DNA from: Streptococcus oralis
Lineage (GTDB): Bacteria > Bacillota > Bacilli > Lactobacillales > Streptococcaceae
Assembly: GCF_016127915.1 (NCBI RefSeq)
Contig: NZ_CP066059.1
Span: forward strand, 1,198,001 to 1,262,000
Direction: 5' to 3'
Length of the DNA stretch: 64,000 nt
The notes under the pieces were generated by a model. That model made no database searches. It saw only the letters and a list, made by a program, of their open reading frames with translations, and was not told the origin of the DNA. Positions within the stretch are counted from its first letter, which is position 1. Each line of letters begins with the position of its first letter. Of this stretch, positions 17,260-28,254 are shown piece by piece. The position numbers and the translations under genes were made by a program.

Positions 17260-18651
17260 ATGTCGAAAAATACAAAATTATGGGGTGGTCGATTTGAAGG
17301 CACTGTGGAAGAGTGGGTAGAACAGTTCGGTGCGAGTATTTCCTTTGACCACCAGCTGGCAAAATTTGATTTGATGGGTTCCTTAGCTCATGTTCAAATG
17401 CTAGGACAGACTGGCATTTTAAGCTTGGAAGAGGCAGAACAGATCCAAGATGGTCTGCAAGCTTTGTTGCGAGATTTAGAGGCGGGAGAGCTTCATTTTG
17501 ATATTGCAAATGAAGATATTCATATGAATATGGAAGTGTTGCTGACAGAGAAAATCGGTCCTCTGGCTGGGAAACTACACACGGCTCGTTCTCGGAATGA
17601 CCAAGTCGCAACGGATATGCACTTATATCTAAAGGAGCAGCTTGGCAATGTCTTGGATAAGTTGGCGAATCTGAATAGTGTTTTGCTGGATTTGGCTGAA
17701 AAACATGTGGACACCATCATGCCAGGATATACTCATTTACAGCACGCCCAACCGATTAGTTTTGCCCACCATCTCATGGCTTATTACAATATGTTTCAAA
17801 GGGACAGCGAGCGTTTTGCATTCAACTTGAAACATACGGACCTATCTCCCCTGGGTGCGGCTGCCTTAGCGGGGACAACTTTTCCAATCAATCGTCAATT
17901 ATCGAGTGATTTATTGGGTTTCCAACAACCCTATACCAATTCCTTGGATGCTGTGAGTGACCGTGATTTTATCTTGGAATTCCTATCAAATGCCAGTATT
18001 TTGATGATGCATATGAGTCGTTTTTGTGAAGAAATCATCAATTGGTGCAGCTTTGAGTATCAGTACATTAGCTTGTCTGATAGCTTCTCAACGGGTTCGT
18101 CTATCATGCCCCAGAAGAAAAATCCTGATATGGCCGAATTGATTCGAGGGAAGACAGGCCGAGTTTACGGGTACTTGCTTGGACTATTGACCGTCATGAA
18201 GTCTTTGCCTCTGGCCTACAATAAGGATTTGCAAGAGGACAAGGAAGGCATGTTTGATACAGTAGAAACGATTTTAAATTCTCTGGATGTGTTGGCAGGG
18301 ATGCTATCGAGCATGCAGGTTAATAAGGCCAAAATGCAGCAATCCACAGAGAATGATTTTTCGAATGCGACCGAACTGGCAGATTATTTGGCTGAAAAAG
18401 GCCTCCCCTTTAGAGAAGCGCATGAAATAGTAGGGAAATTGGTTCTAGACTCTATCAAGCATAGTAAAAATATCCAAGATTGGGATTTGGAGGAGTTGCA
18501 AGCCTACCATCTCTTGATTGAAGAGGATATTTATATCTACTTGCGACCGGAGACTGCTGTTCAGAGACGGAATTCCTTAGGAGGAACCGGCTTTGAGCAA
18601 GTGAAATACCAGATAGAACAAGCGAAGAAAGAACTTAAAGGGGAAAATTGA
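17260..18651 (+). CDS. argH: Argininosuccinate lyase
   Basis: This 463-residue fumarase-superfamily enzyme cleaves argininosuccinate to arginine and fumarate. The superfamily signature [12 protein letters not shown] lies near residues 280-291, preceded by the substrate motifs SRNDQVATD (about 110) and HLQHAQP (about 158). It closes the arginine operon and is followed by a terminator. Confidence 0.96.
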   Translation: MSKNTKLWGGRFEGTVEEWVEQFGASISFDHQLAKFDLMGSLAHVQMLGQTGILSLEEAEQIQDGLQALLRDLEAGELHFDIANEDIHMNMEVLLTEKIGPLAGKLHTARSRNDQVATDMHLYLKEQLGNVLDKLANLNSVLLDLAEKHVDTIMPGYTHLQHAQPISFAHHLMAYYNMFQRDSERFAFNLKHTDLSPLGAAALAGTTFPINRQLSSDLLGFQQPYTNSLDAVSDRDFILEFLSNASILMMHMSRFCEEIINWCSFEYQYISLSDSFSTGSSIMPQKKNPDMAELIRGKTGRVYGYLLGLLTVMKSLPLAYNKDLQEDKEGMFDTVETILNSLDVLAGMLSSMQVNKAKMQQSTENDFSNATELADYLAEKGLPFREAHEIVGKLVLDSIKHSKNIQDWDLEELQAYHLLIEEDIYIYLRPETAVQRRNSLGGTGFEQVKYQIEQAKKELKGEN

Positions 18652-18664
18652 TTCGTTTGTAAAG

Positions 18665-18707
18665 TAAGAAAGAGAGGCTGAGATGATTTATCAGCCTCTT
18701 TCTTGTC
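18665..18707 (+). terminator. Terminator after argH
   Basis: AAGAAAGA(GA)GGCTGA pairs with TCAGCCTCTTTCTT, with a 2-base bulge, right after the argH stop. Confidence 0.75.
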
Positions 18708-20148
<1,441 letters not shown>

Positions 20149-20149
20149 A

Positions 20150-20177
20150 TTGACAAATTTTCTCAATTTGCTACAAT
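20150..20177 (+). promoter_or_regulatory. Promoter upstream of the Nudix gene
   Basis: TTGACA (20150-20155) and TACAAT (20172-20177) are separated by 16 bases. Transcription would start near 20184, giving a leader of about 105 nt that contains a GCAGG/CCTGC hairpin around a poly-T loop (near 20217-20237). Confidence 0.65.
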
Positions 20178-20288
20178 AATAAAAGCAATAGAAATGATGG
20201 TCAAAGCTCATGGATGTTGCAGGCTTTTTTGTCCTGCACTTCTTTGGAGTTTTGACTGTTTTTGTGTCGTTTAAGAGAAAGGACAAAA

Positions 20289-20744
20289 ATGACTCAACAA
20301 GACTTTCGGACAAAAGTAGGAAATACTGTTTTTGGTGTTCGGGCGACAGCCTTGATTCTCCAAAATGGCAAGCTCCTAGTTACTAAAGACAAGGGTAAAT
20401 ATTACACTATCGGCGGTGCGATTCAAGTCAATGAAAACACGGAAGACGCGGTAGTCCGTGAAGTGAGGGAAGAACTAGGTGTCAAAGCTCAAGCTGGGCG
20501 ACTAGCCTTTGTAGTTGAGAATCGTTTTGAACAAGACGGTGTTTCCTATCACAATATCGAATTTCATTATTTGGTAGACTTGCTGGAGGATGCCCCGTTG
20601 ACCATGCAGGAAGATGAGAAAAGGCAGCCCTGTAAGTGGATTGACTTGGATAGGCTTGAGGGGATCAATCTAGTTCCAGCCTTTTTAAAAACAGCTCTAC
20701 CAGAATGGAACGGCCAACTAAAACACATTCATCTTGAGGAATAG
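20289..20744 (+). CDS. Nudix hydrolase
   Basis: This 151-residue protein carries a complete Nudix box, G(x5)E(x7)REVREELGV, at about residues 43-65 ([20 protein letters not shown]). Enzymes of this family hydrolyse nucleoside diphosphates linked to another group. The substrate is unknown; MutT is a common annotation but cannot be supported from sequence alone. AAAGGA precedes the ATG at 20289. It is 8 bases upstream of mnmG and likely co-transcribed. Confidence 0.87.
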   Translation: MTQQDFRTKVGNTVFGVRATALILQNGKLLVTKDKGKYYTIGGAIQVNENTEDAVVREVREELGVKAQAGRLAFVVENRFEQDGVSYHNIEFHYLVDLLEDAPLTMQEDEKRQPCKWIDLDRLEGINLVPAFLKTALPEWNGQLKHIHLEE

Positions 20745-20752
20745 GAGAGAAA

Positions 20753-22666
20753 ATGACTTATAATTTTACGGAAGAATACGATATTATTGTAATCGGTGCG
20801 GGACACGCTGGGGTTGAGGCTTCCTTGGCTGCCAGCCGTATGGGCTGCAAGGTCTTGCTTGCGACCATCAACATTGAAATGCTGGCTTTTATGCCTTGTA
20901 ACCCTTCTATCGGTGGTTCTGCCAAAGGGATTGTTGTGCGTGAGGTAGATGCCCTCGGTGGTGAAATGGCTAAAACCATTGACAAGACCTACATCCAGAT
21001 GAAGATGCTCAACACCGGGAAAGGCCCAGCTGTTCGTGCCCTTCGTGCGCAAGCTGACAAGGAGCTTTACTCTAAGGAAATGCGCAAGACAGTTGAAAAT
21101 CAAGAGAATCTGACCCTTCGTCAAACCATGATTGATGAGATTTTGGTGGAAGATGGCAAGGTTGTCGGTGTTCGTACAGCGACCCATCAAGAGTATGCTG
21201 CCAAGGCTGTTATCGTGACGACAGGGACTGCACTCCGTGGAGAAATCATCATTGGAGACCTCAAGTACTCGTCTGGCCCTAACCACAGTCTGGCTTCGAT
21301 TAACCTAGCTGACAACCTCAAGGAGCTGGGCCTTGAAATTGGTCGTTTCAAGACAGGAACACCTCCACGTGTCAAGGCTTCTTCTATCAATTACGACGTG
21401 ACAGAGATTCAGCCAGGGGACGAAGCGCCAAATCACTTCTCATATACTTCACGTGATGAGGACTATGTCAAGGATCAAGTGCCATGCTGGTTGACCTATA
21501 CCAATGGTACCAGTCATGAAATTATCCAAAATAACCTCCATCGTGCGCCTATGTTTACAGGTGTGGTCAAGGGAGTGGGACCTCGTTACTGTCCGTCGAT
21601 TGAGGACAAGATTGTTCGCTTTGCGGACAAGGAACGTCACCAACTCTTCCTTGAGCCAGAAGGGCGCAATACAGAGGAAGTCTATGTTCAGGGTCTTTCA
21701 ACCAGTCTACCTGAGGATGTCCAACGTGATTTGGTTCATTCCATCAAAGGTTTGGAAAATGCTGAAATGATGCGTACTGGTTATGCCATTGAGTACGACA
21801 TGGTCTTGCCACACCAGTTGCGTGCGACTCTGGAAACCAAGAAAATCTCAGGACTCTTTACTGCTGGTCAGACAAATGGAACGTCAGGTTACGAAGAAGC
21901 TGCTGGCCAAGGGATTATCGCTGGTATCAATGCAGCTCTAAAAATCCAAGGCAAGCCAGAGTTGATTTTGAAGCGCAGTGACGGTTATATTGGGGTCATG
22001 ATTGATGACTTGGTGACCAAGGGAACTATTGAACCCTATCGTCTCTTGACCAGTCGTGCTGAATACCGTCTCATCCTCCGTCATGACAATGCCGATATGC
22101 GTTTGACAGAGATGGGACGCGAGATTGGACTTGTGGATGATGAACGTTGGGCCCGCTTTGAAATCAAGAAAAATCAATTTGACAATGAGATGAAGCGCCT
22201 AGACAGTATCAAACTCAAGCCGGTCAAAGAAACCAATGCTAAGGTTGAGGAAATGGGCTTCAAGCCGTTGACAGATGCGGTGACAGCCAAAGAATTCCTT
22301 CGCCGTCCAGAAGTTTCTTATCAGGATGTGGTGGCTTTCATCGGACCTGCAGCAGAGGACTTGGATGACAAGATTATCGAATTGATTGAAACAGAAATCA
22401 AGTACGAAGGCTACATTTCCAAAGCCATGGATCAGGTTGCCAAGATGAAACGCATGGAAGAAAAACGCATTCCAGCCAATATCGACTGGGATGATATTGA
22501 CTCCATTGCAACAGAAGCCCGTCAGAAGTTCAAACTTATCAATCCAGAAACGATCGGCCAAGCCAGCCGTATTTCGGGAGTTAACCCAGCAGATATTTCT
22601 ATTTTGATGGTGTATCTGGAAGGTAAGAATCGCAGTATTTCTAAAAATCAAGAAAAGAAAGCATAG
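20753..22666 (+). CDS. mnmG: tRNA uridine-5-carboxymethylaminomethyl modification enzyme MnmG (GidA)
   Basis: This 637-residue FAD-dependent enzyme works with MnmE on U34 of tRNA. The FAD-binding motif is [11 protein letters not shown] (about residues 15-25), followed by [12 protein letters not shown] and the second nucleotide motif ending [18 protein letters not shown] near 375. The C-terminal helical region is complete. It is full length for the family, and follows the Nudix gene closely. Confidence 0.96.
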   Translation: MTYNFTEEYDIIVIGAGHAGVEASLAASRMGCKVLLATINIEMLAFMPCNPSIGGSAKGIVVREVDALGGEMAKTIDKTYIQMKMLNTGKGPAVRALRAQADKELYSKEMRKTVENQENLTLRQTMIDEILVEDGKVVGVRTATHQEYAAKAVIVTTGTALRGEIIIGDLKYSSGPNHSLASINLADNLKELGLEIGRFKTGTPPRVKASSINYDVTEIQPGDEAPNHFSYTSRDEDYVKDQVPCWLTYTNGTSHEIIQNNLHRAPMFTGVVKGVGPRYCPSIEDKIVRFADKERHQLFLEPEGRNTEEVYVQGLSTSLPEDVQRDLVHSIKGLENAEMMRTGYAIEYDMVLPHQLRATLETKKISGLFTAGQTNGTSGYEEAAGQGIIAGINAALKIQGKPELILKRSDGYIGVMIDDLVTKGTIEPYRLLTSRAEYRLILRHDNADMRLTEMGREIGLVDDERWARFEIKKNQFDNEMKRLDSIKLKPVKETNAKVEEMGFKPLTDAVTAKEFLRRPEVSYQDVVAFIGPAAEDLDDKIIELIETEIKYEGYISKAMDQVAKMKRMEEKRIPANIDWDDIDSIATEARQKFKLINPETIGQASRISGVNPADISILMVYLEGKNRSISKNQEKKA

Positions 22667-22698
22667 AAAAAACAGCTCCGAAGACGGGGCTGTTTTGT
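22667..22698 (+). terminator. Terminator of mnmG
   Basis: AAAACAGCTCC and GGGGCTGTTTT pair (one G-U) and run into a T-rich stretch. The RUP-like repeat begins 8 bases later. Confidence 0.75.
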
Positions 22699-22705
22699 TG
22701 ACTTG

Positions 22706-22808
22706 TACTCAATGAAAATCAAAGAGCAAACTAGGAAGATAGCCGAAGGCTGTACTTGAGTACGACAAGGCGAAGCTGACGTGGTTTGAATTTGATTTTC
22801 GAAGAGTA
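22706..22808 (+). repeat. RUP-like repeat, copy 1 (103 bp)
   Basis: This element begins TACTCAATGAAAATCAAAGA and ends GATTTTCGAAGAGTA, with imperfect terminal inverted repeats and TA at both ends. It matches my memory of the RUP family of pneumococcus, thought to be mobilised by the IS630-Spn1 transposase. It lies between convergent mnmG and rnjA and touches the rnjA stop codon. Two further copies of identical length occur at 53897 and 59586. Confidence 0.8.
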
Positions 22809-24488
22809 TTATTCTTCATCTGGTGTGAGGATCATAGGGATGATAATCGGTTCACGTTCTGTATTTTCATAGAGGAAAGGACGAATGGCGTTGACAATGG
22901 CACCATTGACAGATTGCACGCTAGCATCCTTGTTTTTCAATGCGATACGAATGGCATTGAAGAGGATGCGCTGGCTTTGACGAATCAAGTCTCCAGATTC
23001 TCTCATGTAGACAAAGCCTCGGCTGAGGATGTCAGGCCCAGACAAGATCATTTTAGACTTGAAGTCAACAGTTGCGACTGCTAGAACGACACCATCTTCA
23101 GATAGATCACGACGATCTTTGAGGACAGCCGCACCGATTTCACCGATACGATTTCCATCAACATAGATGTCTTGGGCATTGAAGTGACCTGCGATACGGG
23201 CTGAGTTAGCAGTAAGAGCAAGCACATCACCATTACTCATGATAAAGATATTGTCCTTCTCGACACCCGTATCCACCGCTAGTCCAGCATGGACTTTCTG
23301 CATGCGGTATTCACCATGGACAGGCATGAAGTATTTGGGTTTGATCAAACGGAGCATGAGTTTTTGCTCTTGCTGACCACCGTGTCCAGAGGTGTGGATA
23401 TTGTTAATCTTTCCGTGGATGACTTCGACACCAGCTTCTGAGATAATGTTAATCAGCTTGTTGACGCTAGTGGTATTTCCAGGGATAGGACTTGAAGAGA
23501 AGATAACGGTATCGCCGGGTTGGAGTTGCACCTGACGGTGGGTTCCGTTAGCGATACGAGAGAGGGCAGCCATCGGCTCGCCTTGACTACCTGTACAGAG
23601 GATCAGAACCTCGCCTGCAGGGTAGTCTTTGATTTCATTTGGCTCGATAAAGGTTCCCTTAGGAGCTTTGATGTAGCCAAGCTCGATCCCATTGACAATG
23701 GCCTTTTCCATCGAACGTCCAAAGACCGCAATCTTGCGTCCAGTCTTAACTGCAGCATCCGTTGCTTGCTGGAGACGGAAGATATTTGAGGCAAAGGATG
23801 CAAAGATGATACGTCCTTCGATGCCTTGGATGATCTTCATGATGGACTGACCAACGACTTTTTCAGAGTTGGTAAAGGTTGGCACTTCTGCATTTGTCGA
23901 GTCAGAGAGGAGGCAGAGTACGCCTTCTTCACCAAGGGCTGCCATCCGGTGCAAGTCCGCAGGTTCCCCAACGGGAGTAAAGTCAAACTTAAAGTCACCC
24001 GTACAGACGATTTTCCCTTGAGGAGTATGAATGACAATCCCCAAAGGTTCTGGAATAGAGTGAGTGGTTCTAAAGAAAGTTGCCTTAAGATTTTTAAAGG
24101 TCAACTCAGTGTTGTGGTTGATTTCGTAAAGTTTGGCGTTGCGCAAGAGACCGTGTTCTTCGAGTTTTCCACGGATCAAAGCCAAGGCAAGTGGTCCAGC
24201 GTAGATAGGGACATTTGCTTGCTTGAGCAGGAAAGGAATCCCACCGATGTGGTCCTCGTGTCCGTGTGTAATCAAAACGGCCTTGACGCGGTCGATATTG
24301 TCCACCATGTAAGAGTAATCAGGAATGACATAGTCGATACCCAGCAAGTCATCTTCCGGGAATTTAATCCCAGCATCAACGATAATAATCTCGTCTTGGT
24401 ATTCAATTCCGTATGTGTTTTTCCCGATTTCTCCCAGACCACCGATGGCAAAAACGCCGACTTCTTCAGGTTTAAGAGTGTAGGCCAT
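22809..24488 (-). CDS. rnjA: Ribonuclease J1
   Basis: This 559-residue metallo-beta-lactamase/beta-CASP nuclease has endo- and 5'-exoribonuclease activity and acts in mRNA turnover and RNA maturation. The metal-binding motif [12 protein letters not shown] is near residues 72-83, with further metal ligands in CTGDFKFD and the beta-CASP motif GHGGQQEQ. It follows rpoY with a 1-base gap, the same pairing as rpoY-rnjA in Bacillus, which supports J1 rather than J2. Its stop codon directly abuts a RUP-like element. Confidence 0.93.
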   Translation of the reverse strand: MAYTLKPEEVGVFAIGGLGEIGKNTYGIEYQDEIIIVDAGIKFPEDDLLGIDYVIPDYSYMVDNIDRVKAVLITHGHEDHIGGIPFLLKQANVPIYAGPLALALIRGKLEEHGLLRNAKLYEINHNTELTFKNLKATFFRTTHSIPEPLGIVIHTPQGKIVCTGDFKFDFTPVGEPADLHRMAALGEEGVLCLLSDSTNAEVPTFTNSEKVVGQSIMKIIQGIEGRIIFASFASNIFRLQQATDAAVKTGRKIAVFGRSMEKAIVNGIELGYIKAPKGTFIEPNEIKDYPAGEVLILCTGSQGEPMAALSRIANGTHRQVQLQPGDTVIFSSSPIPGNTTSVNKLINIISEAGVEVIHGKINNIHTSGHGGQQEQKLMLRLIKPKYFMPVHGEYRMQKVHAGLAVDTGVEKDNIFIMSNGDVLALTANSARIAGHFNAQDIYVDGNRIGEIGAAVLKDRRDLSEDGVVLAVATVDFKSKMILSGPDILSRGFVYMRESGDLIRQSQRILFNAIRIALKNKDASVQSVNGAIVNAIRPFLYENTEREPIIIPMILTPDEE

Positions 24489-24489
24489 A

Positions 24490-24723
24490 TTAGAACTCCG
24501 TAATCTCGAAAGCGCCAGTTTCTTTTTCGTAATCTAGCAATTTGTCAGACAAGAGTTCGATGAATTCGATGTTGTACTCTGGGCGGTTTTCTTCGACAAG
24601 TTGGCGAGCAGCGATACGGCCCTCAAGTTCTGAGTTGGCATCGATGTCTAGGTAAAGTGAGCGTGTTGTTTCACGACGTGGGCTACGTTCTTTTGTTTCT
24701 TGATAAAAAACTTTGTAAATCAT
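24490..24723 (-). CDS. rpoY: RNA polymerase epsilon subunit (DUF1447)
   Basis: This 77-residue protein begins [20 protein letters not shown], the typical start of the small RNA polymerase subunit found in Firmicutes. It binds the polymerase core; the B. subtilis version resembles the phage protein Gp2. It is the first gene of the rpoY-rnjA operon, with an extended -10 promoter about 110 bases upstream. Confidence 0.93.
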   Translation of the reverse strand: MIYKVFYQETKERSPRRETTRSLYLDIDANSELEGRIAARQLVEENRPEYNIEFIELLSDKLLDYEKETGAFEITEF

Positions 24724-24833
24724 ATAGTTCCTTTCTATTTACAGGTCAGCTTATTCCAAACTTTTAGCAGAGATTTGCTTGATTTCATTCCATTTTGTGT
24801 CTAGATTGACCTTGATTCGTTACAATTATTTCA

Positions 24834-24842
24834 ATTATACCA
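24834..24842 (-). promoter_or_regulatory. Extended -10 promoter of rpoY-rnjA
   Basis: Read leftward the sequence is TGGTATAAT, a perfect extended -10 box, about 110 bases before the rpoY start. Confidence 0.65.
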
Positions 24843-25528
24843 CAAAATGAAAAATTAGTAAAAGACGGAAATGGAGAAAGTCGGGAGGGGAAGGAGGAGC
24901 AAAAAGACAGGTAGGATTTGGTCGGAGAGCGCTTAGGTGTTATAATTAAAGGGGGAATCTAAAGAGATAGTAGGTTTGAGGAAGAATACAGTTCTAGTTT
25001 CATTAATCGTTGGTGTAGATGGTTGGGGCAGAATGATATCTTTGAAAAAAGAAAAAGCTCTTGAGAAATCTCAAGAGCAAATAAAAAGGCTGAGACAAAA
25101 CTCGGGGATTTTCCTGGAGCAGTCCAGATGGCAGCACCTCTACCTGAAGCGAATGCATCGCAACCTTTGAATGACTTGTCACCAAATCAAACTCGATCTC
25201 AGCCTTTACTTAATTCTATCATCTATGAGGCTAAGAAGTCAATCTATAAGTATAACGATGTAGAAATAGCATGGAGTGGAGCGCTTACTAAAAGGTAAAG
25301 ACAAGCACTTAATTTAAGAGTAAGCAAAAAGAGAGGACCAATGGTAGTCAGGGGTCTTTACAGCTCAAAGCTGAGGGCAGTCCCACACCCGTACCAGAAG
25401 TTGGTACCTTTGAACGCTCTGTTACCAGTCGCCCTACGTTATCCTCTCAATATTTATATTTTACTATAGCTTACTGAGGGAATCAACTTTAAAAGCATCA
25501 AAAAGCCCTTGACCGAAGTCAAGAGCCA
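24843..25528. other. Decayed accessory sequence at the left of the conjugation remnant
   Basis: No intact gene is visible. An open stretch from about 25129 to 25299 could encode AAPLPEANASQPLNDL and on to a stop, which looks like the tail of a larger protein. A terminator-like hairpin GCTCTTGAG/CTCAAGAGC lies at 25053-25078. The last 116 bases (25412-25527) duplicate 28139-28254. This fits a region built from fragments of a degraded mobile element. Confidence 0.5.
25412..25527 (+). repeat. 116-bp direct repeat, copy A
   Basis: This is nearly identical, without gaps, to 28139-28254. It comprises the end of a reading frame, a spacer, and a terminator-like hairpin (CTTGAC...GTCAAG). In copy B the frame ends LRYPLDIYTLL; here it would end LRYPLNIYIL. 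Confidence 0.8.
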
Positions 25529-25726
25529 ATGTTAAAATGGAGAACAAAGTTTCGTAAATATCCGAGTTTCCAACTCAAATTATGGATGGCTGAAGTTGTA
25601 GGGCTAGACGTGCAAGAAATTGGTGATGCCATTAAGAATAATGCAGGTAAGAGCAAAGTAAACAACTTGATTAGAGAACTATCCTGGGACGCTATTTTTG
25701 ATAAAGTATATAAAGAATCAACTTAA
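25529..25726 (+). CDS. Small hypothetical protein, possibly a fragment
   Basis: This frame gives 65 residues, starting MLKWRTKFRKYPSFQLKLW and ending YKEST. It is basic at the start and helical later. There is no good ribosome-binding site, and it begins right after the duplicated segment, so it may be the tail of a broken gene. No family is recognised. Confidence 0.3.
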   Translation: MLKWRTKFRKYPSFQLKLWMAEVVGLDVQEIGDAIKNNAGKSKVNNLIRELSWDAIFDKVYKEST

Positions 25727-25749
25727 AAAATTTTGTAGGAGAGTGTAAA

Positions 25750-26160
25750 ATGTCAGAAAAAAAATATTCGTTTAGAAGAGAAGGAAATCATTTTAAGTTA
25801 TCAATTCCAATCAATGAAAAATGCAACGATATAGAAGAAATGACTCCTAAAAAACAGAGATTTACTTTTAAGTTATCAAGTTTAAAAACAATATTTGATT
25901 TTCTAGGTTCAATAGTCGTATTAATAGTGGGATTTTTAATTGCAACACCGTTATTTTTAATGTCCATATTACTTAATTGGTTTAAATTGACAATTTTATT
26001 TGCAATTTTTTGGTTTATTGTATATGTTGTATATGATACAGTTATTTTAAATCATACAGCACTTGGTATCAGGCCATTTAATGGTACTATTGTTTTAATT
26101 ATTATGGGGCTAGGTTTAATAGCTTCGATTTTTGTTACAATTTCAGAAATTAAAAATTAG
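25750..26160 (+). CDS. Hypothetical membrane protein in the conjugation remnant
   Basis: This 136-residue protein has about 50 charged N-terminal residues and three hydrophobic segments (about 50-75, 78-98 and 110-132). GTAGGAGAG precedes the ATG. Base composition is very AT-rich. It lies directly upstream of a PrgI-like gene and ends with its own terminator. I do not recognise the family. Confidence 0.55.
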   Translation: MSEKKYSFRREGNHFKLSIPINEKCNDIEEMTPKKQRFTFKLSSLKTIFDFLGSIVVLIVGFLIATPLFLMSILLNWFKLTILFAIFWFIVYVVYDTVILNHTALGIRPFNGTIVLIIMGLGLIASIFVTISEIKN

Positions 26161-26180
26161 ATTGAATTTTTATATGTTGA

Positions 26181-26212
26181 ACAAACACTTTGTTATCAAA
26201 GTGTTTTTATTA
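26181..26212 (+). terminator. Terminator after the hypothetical membrane protein
   Basis: AAACACTTTG and CAAAGTGTTT form a perfect 10-bp stem with a 4-base loop, followed by T-rich sequence. Confidence 0.75.
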
Positions 26213-26230
26213 TAGCTAGGAAGAAAAAAT

Positions 26231-26551
26231 ATGAATAAATTAGGAAGTGAATTTTTGAAAGAATTCGATAATTACGAAAGACCGATTGCATTTGGTTTGA
26301 CAAAACGGTTATTGGTAATGATGATAGGGATAAGTGTTGTCGTATCGCTAACAATCTCAATTTCTCTAATGGAACTTTCAGATATTTTTATGTATCTTGT
26401 TGCTTTATTAATTGCTCCCCCGTTTATTATATACGGTTTGGGGTTTGATGAGGCTGTGAAGGAAAAGATACTGTTTAATTTAAAAGTGCAGAAAAGAGCG
26501 AAAAGCATGTTTAAAACGTTCAATGAAAGCATCAACACAAAATACGATTAA
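26231..26551 (+). CDS. PrgI-like conjugation membrane protein
   Basis: This 106-residue protein has a short soluble start (KEFDNYERPIAFGLTKR), two adjacent membrane helices (about 25-75), and a basic tail ending KVQKRAKSMFKTFNES. Size, topology and position immediately before a VirB4-like ATPase gene match PrgI proteins of Gram-positive type IV secretion systems. It overlaps that gene by 29 bases. The assignment rests on architecture and context, with only a loose sequence resemblance. Confidence 0.55.
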   Translation: MNKLGSEFLKEFDNYERPIAFGLTKRLLVMMIGISVVVSLTISISLMELSDIFMYLVALLIAPPFIIYGLGFDEAVKEKILFNLKVQKRAKSMFKTFNESINTKYD

Positions 26552-27047
26552 GTATAATAGTTTGTTTGAAAATGGATTAATGCATATTGCTAAAAATGAA
26601 TGGTCAAGAACTTACAAATTAGGTGATGTGGCTTATATTTCTGCAAATCAGGAAGAAAAAATTGATGTGATTGATACGCATGCTGAAGCATTGAATTCAC
26701 TTGATGCTGGATCTACCTATCAGCTTTTAGTTATTAACAGAAGAATTGAAGAAAATGTTGTTGAACAGATCAAATATGATGAAGTTGGAGATGGCTTTGA
26801 TGATTTCCGTAGGGAATACAAAGGATTGAAAGACCTTGAAGAACAAATGAATGTCATTCAAGAAGAATCAGATATCCTTATTGCAAAAATAGATTCCGTA
26901 CTTGAAAAATACAAATCAAAAGAAATTACAAAAAATGCTTTTGAAGAAAAAATTGATAGATTAAAATCTGAAAAAGTGATACAATCAGAAGAGAGAAGTC
27001 AATCTCCAAAAAAAGAACTATCAAGCGACAAAGAAGCGAATCTATAA
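26523..27047 (+). pseudogene. Truncated VirB4/TraE conjugation ATPase, fused to a coiled-coil tail
   Basis: This frame gives 174 residues. Residues 1-102 resemble the N-terminus of VirB4/TraE ATPases of Gram-positive integrative conjugative elements: IKYNSLFENGL, SRTYKLGDVAY, NQEEKIDVID and a DGFDDFRREY block. Such proteins are normally about 800 residues with Walker motifs; none are present here. From about residue 103 the sequence becomes a charged coiled coil (LEEQMNVIQEESDILIAKID) of different origin. An internal deletion seems to have joined two genes. It cannot work as an ATPase. Confidence 0.7.
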
Positions 27048-27113
27048 ATGATATTGTCGCTCAATTATCTGATGGATTTATATCAAGAAAAAAAACAAAC
27101 GGAGGAATAAAAA

Positions 27114-27380
27114 ATGAATGAAACAGTTGAAACAACATTGTTATTAAATCTATTCTATTATCAGAATGAAACATATTCAAGAAACGAAGTTTTCATTGAA
27201 TCCAAAAAGAGAAAAGCTATTTCAATTTTAGATGAATATGCTGATGAACTAAAAGAAATTGATGAAGGTTTATATAATGAATATAAAGAAACAATTACTT
27301 TTCTTGAAGGTATTTCAGAAGAAGAATATCAAAATATTAAAAATGAAATTATTGAAAGTGTAAAGAAGTTTACTAAGTAG
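27114..27380 (+). CDS. Small acidic hypothetical protein
   Basis: This 88-residue acidic, helical protein (MNETVETTLLLNLFYYQNET to VKKFTK) sits behind a perfect ACGGAGG site 8 bases from the ATG. It is intact and likely expressed. It belongs to the conjugation-element remnant. No family is recognised; a small accessory, immunity or antitoxin-like protein is conceivable, but nothing supports a choice. Confidence 0.55.
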   Translation: MNETVETTLLLNLFYYQNETYSRNEVFIESKKRKAISILDEYADELKEIDEGLYNEYKETITFLEGISEEEYQNIKNEIIESVKKFTK

Positions 27381-27383
27381 TTT

Positions 27384-27520
27384 AGTTAGGGGTTTGGGGA
27401 TACCCAAAAATAAATTTAAAAGATTTACCTGCTCCCAAATATCAAATTATAAATATTGGGGGGCAGGATAAATCTTTTAAAAACAGCAAGGTGGTACCAT
27501 CTTGCTATGCTTGCCAGTAA
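27384..27520. repeat. Three consecutive inverted repeats, possible relic transfer origin
   Basis: Within 140 bases lie: TTTGGG/CCCAAA (near 27393-27408); a long imperfect stem of more than 20 bp, AAAAGATTTACCTGC... pairing with ...GCAGGATAAATCTTTT (27418-27481); and AGCAAG...CTTGCT around the palindrome TGGTACCA (27484-27505), followed by ATGCTTGCC. Series of inverted repeats next to a short unique motif are typical of oriT regions. The middle one could equally be a terminator. No relaxase gene is present. Confidence 0.45.
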
Positions 27521-27742
27521 AAAGAATCGGAGTGTCTAAAAGAAGGAATTGTTCCTTTCATTATAGATGTTTTGAATAAGAAATGTTATTACTCTGCCTT
27601 GGAAACACTTCAACTTAGGGACAATAAAGAACCTCTATTGACTTATTTTCAGGGTGAACAAAAGAATTACATCAACGATTTAAAAAATAAAAATTTTGAC
27701 GGAAAGATTAATCATGCCAAAGAGTATTCTCAAAAAGTCTAA
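27521..27742 (+). pseudogene. C-terminal fragment of a Fic-like protein
   Basis: An open frame without a start codon runs from 27521 to the TAA at 27740-27742. It reads LKEGIVPFIIDVLNKKCYYS, then ALETLQLRDNKEPLLTYF, which resembles the helix after the active site in Fic/DOC proteins (pattern GxPPxxI...YxxALE.....PfixF). The catalytic HPFxxGNGR motif is missing. It is therefore a leftover of a Fic gene; the resemblance is moderate. Confidence 0.45.
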
Positions 27743-27791
27743 GAGTAATATGTGAGAATTCAAGGATAATATTGAAAAGTCTCTGTTTTAG

Positions 27792-28196
27792 GTCGAAAAA
27801 GAAAAAGCTCTTGACAAAAGTCAAGAGCCATCTAACACTGGGGGCGAACTATTTAATCGCAATTCCGGTTATTTAGAAGGCGAACCCTCAAGGACAGCAC
27901 CACAGCCTGAAGAGCCAAAGGCTCAACCTGATTTTCCTACCAATGTTCAGTTATATTTTAACATTGACAAGTCAGTAAAGTCAAGTTATCGGTTGCGTGG
28001 TGGCTACAAATACCCTGAAGATGCGGACATAAGGACTTTAAATAAGTATGCGGATGCTTTGCAACGGTCAGCACAACACTATTTAGATAGATTTGCCAAT
28101 CAAAAAATCATCTACGCTTTTAACGAAGATAACCAACTGAACGCTCTGTTACCAGTCGCCCTACGTTATCCTCTCGATATTTATACTTTACTATAA
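27792..28196 (+). pseudogene. C-terminal fragment of an unidentified accessory-element protein
   Basis: This frame is open from 27792 (after a TAG) to the TAA at 28194-28196 and encodes about 134 residues: EKALDKSQEPSNTGGELFNR, a Pro/Gln-rich stretch, PDFPTNVQLYFNID, and the tail LRYPLDIYTLL. There is no plausible start with a ribosome-binding site. Its first third recurs at 28247-28393 without insertions or deletions and its last part at 25412. The parent protein is not recognised. Confidence 0.5.
27822..27968 (+). repeat. 147-bp coding repeat, copy 1
   Basis: This segment, from CAAGAGCC to AACATTGAC, matches 28247-28393 over the same 147 bases with substitutions but no gaps. Both copies keep the frame encoding NTGGELFNRN and PDFPTxVQLxFNID, which suggests duplication of a gene part under protein-level constraint. 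Confidence 0.75.
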
Positions 28197-28254
28197 CTTA
28201 CTGAGGAAATCAACTTTAAAAGCATCAAAAAGCTCCTGACCGAAGTCAAGAGCC
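28139..28254 (+). repeat. 116-bp direct repeat, copy B
   Basis: This is the second copy of the segment at 25412-25527. It contains the end of the preceding reading frame, its stop codon, and a hairpin CTCCTGAC...GTCAAGAG that resembles a terminator mainly for the minus strand. Confidence 0.8.

Noticed and set aside
24976-25170. 64-residue frame in the accessory region as a gene
   Set aside because: No ribosome-binding site; the sequence changes frame relative to the likely ancestral protein and includes a hairpin shared with other copies, so it is treated as debris.
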